Part shown: piece by piece, positions 59,875 to 64,000 of the stretch
Numbering within the stretch: the stretch's first letter is position 1
How the letters are laid out: each line of letters starts with the position of its first letter
DNA from: Sulfuricaulis sp049587675
Lineage (GTDB): Bacteria > Pseudomonadota > Gammaproteobacteria > Acidiferrobacterales > Sulfurifustaceae
Direction of reading: 5' to 3'
Length of the DNA: 64,000 nucleotides
Assembly: GCF_049587675.1 (NCBI RefSeq)
Contig: NZ_JBAVEJ010000048.1
Span: 1-64,000 of the forward strand
Notes under the pieces: generated by a model
What the model was told of the DNA's origin: nothing
Database searches by the model: none
The model's input: only the letters and a program-made list of their open reading frames with translations
Translations under genes and position numbers: made by a program

Positions 59875-59895
59875 TCCCCTTCGCGGAGCGACGAC

Positions 59896-60480
59896 GTGGC
59901 GCAGGGGATTTCCCTCATCGTTGGCCTGGGGAATCCGGGCGCGGAGTACGCGGAAACCCGGCACAACGCCGGGTTCCGTTTTCTGGACGTCTTGCTGGAT
60001 GCTACCGGCGAGAGATTGCACAACGAGTCGCGCTTTTCGGCAAATGCCGGCAAGCTGACTGTGAGCGGCAAAGACGTCTGGCTGCTTGAGCCGCAAACGT
60101 TCATGAACCACAGTGGCGACGCGGTTTCCCGATTCGCCCACTATTACAAAATTCCGGCCGCGGAAATTCTAGTGGTGCACGACGAGCTGGACCTGCCGCC
60201 GGGAACCGTGCGGCTGAAAATCGGCGGCGGCGACGGTGGTCACAACGGGCTTGTCGATGTTACCCAGAAACTCGGCACCTCCGACTACGCGCGCCTGCGT
60301 ATCGGCATCGGCCATCCCGGCAACGCCGCGCAGGTCGTGTCGTACGTGCTGAAGAAGGCGTCGGCGGCGGAGCAGATGTTGATCGATGCGGCCATCGTCA
60401 GCGCCAAATCCCATTTCGCGGACATCGTCCATGGTCAGTTCCAGAAGGTCATGAACAGTCTGCACACACACAACCAGTAA
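59896..60480 (+). CDS. pth: Peptidyl-tRNA hydrolase
   Basis: A 194-residue enzyme that frees tRNA from stalled peptidyl-tRNA. The catalytic His is in ETRHNAGFRFLD (about residue 22). KPQTFMN-type text is LEPQTFMNHSGDAV, and LVVHDELDLPPGTVRLK and GHNGL follow. Start is GTG at 59896. The prs-rplY-pth-ychF order is typical. Confidence 0.97.
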   Translation: MAQGISLIVGLGNPGAEYAETRHNAGFRFLDVLLDATGERLHNESRFSANAGKLTVSGKDVWLLEPQTFMNHSGDAVSRFAHYYKIPAAEILVVHDELDLPPGTVRLKIGGGDGGHNGLVDVTQKLGTSDYARLRIGIGHPGNAAQVVSYVLKKASAAEQMLIDAAIVSAKSHFADIVHGQFQKVMNSLHTHNQ

Positions 60481-60493
60481 GCGAGATTTCAAG

Positions 60494-61585
60494 ATGGGTT
60501 TCAAATGCGGCATCGTCGGCCTGCCGAACGTGGGCAAATCCACGCTCTTCAACGCGCTCACCAAGGCGGGCATCGCCGCGGAAAATTATCCCTTCTGCAC
60601 GATTGACCCTAATATCGGTATCGTCGAGGTGCCGGACCCGCGCCTGCTGCAACTCGCGGAGATTGCCAAACCCGAAAAAATCCTCCCGACCACGATCGAA
60701 TTCGTGGACATCGCCGGCCTCGTGGCCGGTGCATCTAAAGGCGAAGGACTGGGGAATAAATTTCTCGCCCACATCCGCGAGGTAGATGACATCGCCCATG
60801 TGGTGCGCTGCTTCGAGGACGAGAACATCGTGCATGTCTCCGGCCGCATCAATCCGCTGGCGGATATCGAGACCATCAATACCGAATTGGCGCTGGCCGA
60901 TCTGGATACGGTGGAGAAAGGTATGCAGCGCGCGGACAAAGGCACCAAGAGCGGTGACAAGGACGATATCAAACTGCGCGAATTGCTGGCACGCGTGCGC
61001 AAGCATCTCAACGGCGGTCAGCCGGTGCGCAGCTTGGGATTGAGCGATGACGAGCACAGGCTGTTAAAGCCGCTGTGCCTGCTCACCGACAAGTCACTCA
61101 TGTACATTGCCAACGTGAACGAGAAGGGTTTTACCAACAATCCATATCTCGATCAGGTCGAACAACTCGCGCGCTCGGAAAATTCCGTGGTGGTGCCGAT
61201 CTGCGCCGCCATCGAGGCGGAACTGGCCGATATGAACGCCGAAGAGAAACAGGTATTTCTTGCCGATATGGGCCTGGAAGAGCCGGGGCTGAACCGCGTC
61301 ATCCGTGCTGGCTATAAGCTGCTCGGCCTGCAGACGTTTTTTACCGTCGGCCCCAAGGAAGTGCGTGCCTGGACGGTCCGCCAAGGCGCCCACGCCCCCC
61401 AGGCCGCGGGAGTCATCCATACGGATTTCGAAAAGGGTTTTATCCGTGCCGAGACCATCGCCTTCGACGATTTCGTGCGCTGCCATGGAGAGCACGGCGC
61501 GCGTGAGGCCGGGAAGCTACGGCTCGAAGGCAAGGACTATGTGGTGCACGACGGTGATGTCATGCACTTCCGGTTTAACGTGTAG
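60494..61585 (+). CDS. ychF: Ribosome-binding ATPase YchF (Obg-like)
   Basis: A 363-residue OLA1/YchF protein. The P-loop is GLPNVGKSTLFNAL at residues 8-21. Switch regions follow, and ANVNEKGF stands at the usual NKxD position, which in this family favours ATP. The TGS domain is at the end (FFTVGPKEVRAWTVRQG). YchF binds ribosomes and modulates stress responses. Confidence 0.97.
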   Translation: MGFKCGIVGLPNVGKSTLFNALTKAGIAAENYPFCTIDPNIGIVEVPDPRLLQLAEIAKPEKILPTTIEFVDIAGLVAGASKGEGLGNKFLAHIREVDDIAHVVRCFEDENIVHVSGRINPLADIETINTELALADLDTVEKGMQRADKGTKSGDKDDIKLRELLARVRKHLNGGQPVRSLGLSDDEHRLLKPLCLLTDKSLMYIANVNEKGFTNNPYLDQVEQLARSENSVVVPICAAIEAELADMNAEEKQVFLADMGLEEPGLNRVIRAGYKLLGLQTFFTVGPKEVRAWTVRQGAHAPQAAGVIHTDFEKGFIRAETIAFDDFVRCHGEHGAREAGKLRLEGKDYVVHDGDVMHFRFNV

Positions 61586-61664
61586 CGTCCAGCCCTGATT
61601 TGATCAGGTCGGACGCGTTTCCCTTGTCAGGTCAGACAGATATCGGTATCTTTTGCGCCCCTTT

Positions 61665-61741
61665 GGCTAGGTAGCTCAGACGGTTAGAGCGCGGCACTCA
61701 TAATGCTGAGGTCGGCGGTTCGATTCCGCCCCTAGCCACCA
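61665..61741 (+). tRNA. tRNA-Met (CAT anticodon), elongator type
   Basis: The arms are complete: acceptor GGCTAGG/CCTAGCC, anticodon loop CTCATAA with CAT, T arm GGCGG-TTCGATT-CCGCC, and CCA encoded. The acceptor and D arm resemble elongator Met rather than initiator (which begins CGCGGGG) or lysidine Ile. Confidence 0.93.
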
Positions 61742-61837
61742 TCTTTTCAAACACTTATCTCGTCCGTGATTTCTTCTTTGCAATGCATCTGCCTTAGAAT
61801 GTGATCCAGTCCCTCCTGATGAACCTGGATCGGGTCA

Positions 61838-63265
61838 ATGTCAAAGCCACTTAAAATCATCCTCTTCGCCGTCGGCGGACTCGTAGTGTTCCTTGTCCTC
61901 GTCGCAGTGGCCTTGCATCTTTTTGTGGATGCTAATGCCTACAAGCCCCGGTTGGAAGCGGCCGCCTCGGGAGTTTTGGGGATGGAAGTCAGAGTTGGCG
62001 GCCGAGTTGGGATCGGCTTCTTCCCAGGCTTGCACGTCACACTGCAGGACGTGAACATCCGCAACCGGGGAGCAGACCTCGCCTCCGCGAAGCAGGCCAG
62101 CGTTGGCATCGATCTCCTCCCTCTGCTCTACCAGGAAGTCCAGATCGGAAAGATTGCGCTGAAACAGCCCAGGATCTCCATCGAGCGGGACCACGACGGC
62201 AAGTACAACTTCGAAAAACCGGAGGCAGCCGGAGGAATGTTACCCGCTCTGAACTTGGCGAGTGTTTCATTCTCGGACGCGACTCTCCTCTATTTGGACA
62301 AACCGTCCGGGGAAGGATTCGAGGCGGTAAACTGCAACCTGAGCACGCGCCGCCTGCGGCTCGCGGAAGGGAAAAGTTCAGACCTCTTGAAGCACCTTTC
62401 CTTCACGGCGGAACTCGCCTGCGGGGAGATTCGGAAAAATGACTTCATGGTGTCCGATTTGAAGTTATCGGCCGACGGGAAGAATGGGGTCTTCGATCTC
62501 AAGCCGATCACGATGCATCTCTTCGGCGCGCAGGGATCGGGGAGTATCCAGGCGGACTTTTCCGGCGCTGTCCCCATTTACCACGTCCGCTACTCCCTGC
62601 CCCAGTTCCCTATCGAGGAACTCTTCAAGGCCCTGTCGCCGAATAAGGTTGCAGAAGGGCCGATGGACTTCTCCGTAAACCTGTCGTTGCAGGGAAAGAC
62701 CGTGAACGAGATGCTACAGACCGCGGAGGGAGAGATCTCGCTTCGGGGCGAGAACCTCACGCTCAAAGGCGCCGACCTCGATCTGGAGTTCGCCCGGTAT
62801 GAGACCAGCCAGAACTTCAACCTCGTGGACGTGGGCGCCTTCTTCTTTGCCGGGCCTTTCGGCATGGTGGTCACGAAGGGGTACAACTTTGCGAGCATCT
62901 TTCAGGGATCGGAGGGCAGCAGCGAGATCCGGATACTCGTCTCTGACTGGAAGATCGAGCGTGGCGTGGCGCATTCGCAGGACGTGGCCATGGCGACGAA
63001 ACAGAACCGTGTTGCCCTGACCGGAAGACTTGATTTACTCAACCAGCGGTTCGATGACGTGACCATGGCGCTGATCGACGCCCAGGGCTGCGCCATGGTA
63101 CGGCAAAAAATACATGGCCCGTTCCAGAAACCGGTGGTGGAGAAACCGAATATCCTCATGTCCCTCGCGGGGCCAGCGGTCAGGCTGCTCAAGAAGGGAA
63201 GGGACCTCTTTCCTGGCGGGGAGTGCGAAGTGTTCTACGCCGGTTCGGTGACGCCGCCGAAATGA
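61838..63265 (+). CDS. AsmA-like family protein
   Basis: A 475-residue AsmA-family protein. The N-terminal anchor is IILFAVGGLVVFLVLVAVAL, followed by LEAAASGVLGMEVRVGGRV, a typical AsmA start. AsmA-like proteins are long beta-rich bridges to the outer membrane linked to phospholipid transport and membrane integrity. It has a second C-terminal AsmA_2-like region (GQLELLNQRFDDV-type repeat text is GRLDLLNQRFDDVTMAL). It is located next to a partial alternative oxidase gene. Confidence 0.87.
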   Translation: MSKPLKIILFAVGGLVVFLVLVAVALHLFVDANAYKPRLEAAASGVLGMEVRVGGRVGIGFFPGLHVTLQDVNIRNRGADLASAKQASVGIDLLPLLYQEVQIGKIALKQPRISIERDHDGKYNFEKPEAAGGMLPALNLASVSFSDATLLYLDKPSGEGFEAVNCNLSTRRLRLAEGKSSDLLKHLSFTAELACGEIRKNDFMVSDLKLSADGKNGVFDLKPITMHLFGAQGSGSIQADFSGAVPIYHVRYSLPQFPIEELFKALSPNKVAEGPMDFSVNLSLQGKTVNEMLQTAEGEISLRGENLTLKGADLDLEFARYETSQNFNLVDVGAFFFAGPFGMVVTKGYNFASIFQGSEGSSEIRILVSDWKIERGVAHSQDVAMATKQNRVALTGRLDLLNQRFDDVTMALIDAQGCAMVRQKIHGPFQKPVVEKPNILMSLAGPAVRLLKKGRDLFPGGECEVFYAGSVTPPK

Positions 63266-63477
63266 CGCAGGCACTTCGGAAATGCCCTGGAATGGAGGGT
63301 ATTCATGAGTACCCGTGACGTCACGGCATTGATCCTTGCCCGCTCCACGACGCTCTGTGCGATCTCGTACATACGGCGATAAATTTTCACTGTAAGCTTT
63401 CTCTTCCTTTTTAAGATCGGTCGGGTCATCTGCGGGATATTATTTTTATGCCGCCTTATGCAAGCTTGTATTGATTT

Positions 63478-64000
63478 ATGACTGCCCACCATGTGCCGAA
63501 AACCATTTCTGATCACATCGCTTTAGCTGTTGTTAAGGCGATGCGCGTTCCCGCGGATCTTTTCTTTGCCAGGCGCTATGGTCACCGGGCGGTGGTGCTG
63601 GAAACGGTTGCAGCCATCCCCGGAATGGTGGGAGGCGCGCTGCAACACATGAAATCACTGCGCACCATGCATAATGATCGCGGTAAAATCAAAACACTGC
63701 TCGATGAAGCGGAAAATGAACGCATGCACCTGATGACGTTCGTCAAAATTGCCAAACCGACGTGGTTGGAGCGGATGATCGTACTGATAGTGCAAGGCCT
63801 GATGTTCAACTTGTATTTCTTGCTGTATTTGATAACGCCGAAGACATGTCACCGTATCGTCGGCTACCTGGAAGAAGAGGCCATTAATTCATATACAGAA
63901 TATCTGGCGGAAATCGACAGCGGTTCCGTCAAAAACGTTCCGGCCCCGCAGATTGCGATCGACTACTGGCGTTTGCCGGCGAGTGCATCGCTACATGATC
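63478..64000 (+). CDS. aox: Alternative oxidase, cut by the window end
   Basis: 174 codons are visible before the window ends. Di-iron AOX signatures are seen: LETVAAIPGMVGGALQHMKSL with Glu42, ENERMHLMTF with Glu81 and His84, and EEEAINSYTEYL near 132-134. IDYWRLPASASLHD follows. The final E-x-x-H motif lies outside the window. Two hydrophobic helices (about 40-60 and 95-115) are monotopic. It would oxidise ubiquinol directly with oxygen, without proton pumping. An in-frame stop sits 6 bases before ATG 63478, so the start is fixed. AOX is uncommon in bacteria. Confidence 0.92.
   Translation, partial: MTAHHVPKTISDHIALAVVKAMRVPADLFFARRYGHRAVVLETVAAIPGMVGGALQHMKSLRTMHNDRGKIKTLLDEAENERMHLMTFVKIAKPTWLERMIVLIVQGLMFNLYFLLYLITPKTCHRIVGYLEEEAINSYTEYLAEIDSGSVKNVPAPQIAIDYWRLPASASLHD

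Noticed and set aside
62566..62580. CTGTCCCCATTTA inside the AsmA gene, identical to the Hsp20 promoter -10
   Set aside because: No TTGAA element lies upstream at the right distance, and it is within a coding region.
63235..63516. Minus-strand frame before the alternative oxidase
   Set aside because: It overlaps the end of the AsmA gene and the AOX start region, has no ribosome site, and its composition is unusual.

Overview
The window looks like a chromosomal core segment of a moderately GC-rich gammaproteobacterium. It carries gammaproteobacterial gene linkages: cyaY / lptM-lysA-dapF-DUF484-xerC, hemA-prfA-prmC running away from lolB-ispE-tRNA-Gln-prs-rplY-pth-ychF, hslVU, slmA, and msrPQ. 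I cannot name the genus from sequence alone. An alternative oxidase, a second AsrA-type Lon and several signalling or redox proteins suggest a metabolically versatile environmental bacterium (inference).

Layout. 1-2.2 kb: an ECF sigma factor with the start of a DUF3619-like gene, two unknown small genes and a coiled-coil lipoprotein. 2.2-6.7 kb: an orphan SagB-type oxidoreductase, AsrA-type Lon and a zinc-ribbon protein. 6.7-14.2 kb: cyaY, divergent from a long plus-strand run (saccharopine-dehydrogenase-like, lptM, lysA, methyltransferase, CoA-binding protein, dapF, DUF484, xerC, an unknown). 14.2-26.3 kb: a LexA-fold protein without a DNA-binding domain, a Cfa-type synthase, DUF1207, cold shock protein, Amt, SlyD, a SelW-like/YjbQ/S9 peptidase run, and an unusual HTH-ferredoxin-reductase fusion. 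26.5-34.1 kb: RRM protein and RhlE helicase, CBS protein, MarC behind a structured leader, an HD-GYP protein, dodecin, and three related palindromic elements. 34-46.2 kb: HtpX and Hsp20 behind sigma-32-like promoters, MsrPQ, GNAT and DUF2156 proteins, LysR regulator, HslVU, ArgB, SlmA. 46.2-54.2 kb, all minus: GIDE/EF-hand protein with LemA, JAMM protease with MoeB, prmC, prfA, hemA, and a CstA family carrier. 54.3-61.8 kb, plus: TPR lipoprotein, lolB, ispE, tRNA-Gln, prs, rplY, pth, ychF, tRNA-Met. 61.8-64 kb: AsmA-like protein and an alternative oxidase cut by the window end.

Themes. Proteostasis is heavily represented (Lon, HslVU, HtpX, Hsp20, SlyD, MsrPQ), partly under visible heat-shock promoters. 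lysA and dapF sit together for lysine and peptidoglycan precursor synthesis. hemA/prfA/prmC and pth/rplY/ychF serve haem supply and translation. The most unusual items are the family of about 80-95 bp palindromes with TTATTG ends, the duplicated 3' end of tRNA-Gln in front of prs, the HTH-ferredoxin-reductase fusion, and the LexA-fold protein whose catalytic lysine appears to be arginine. No CRISPR array, complete insertion sequence or prophage was seen.
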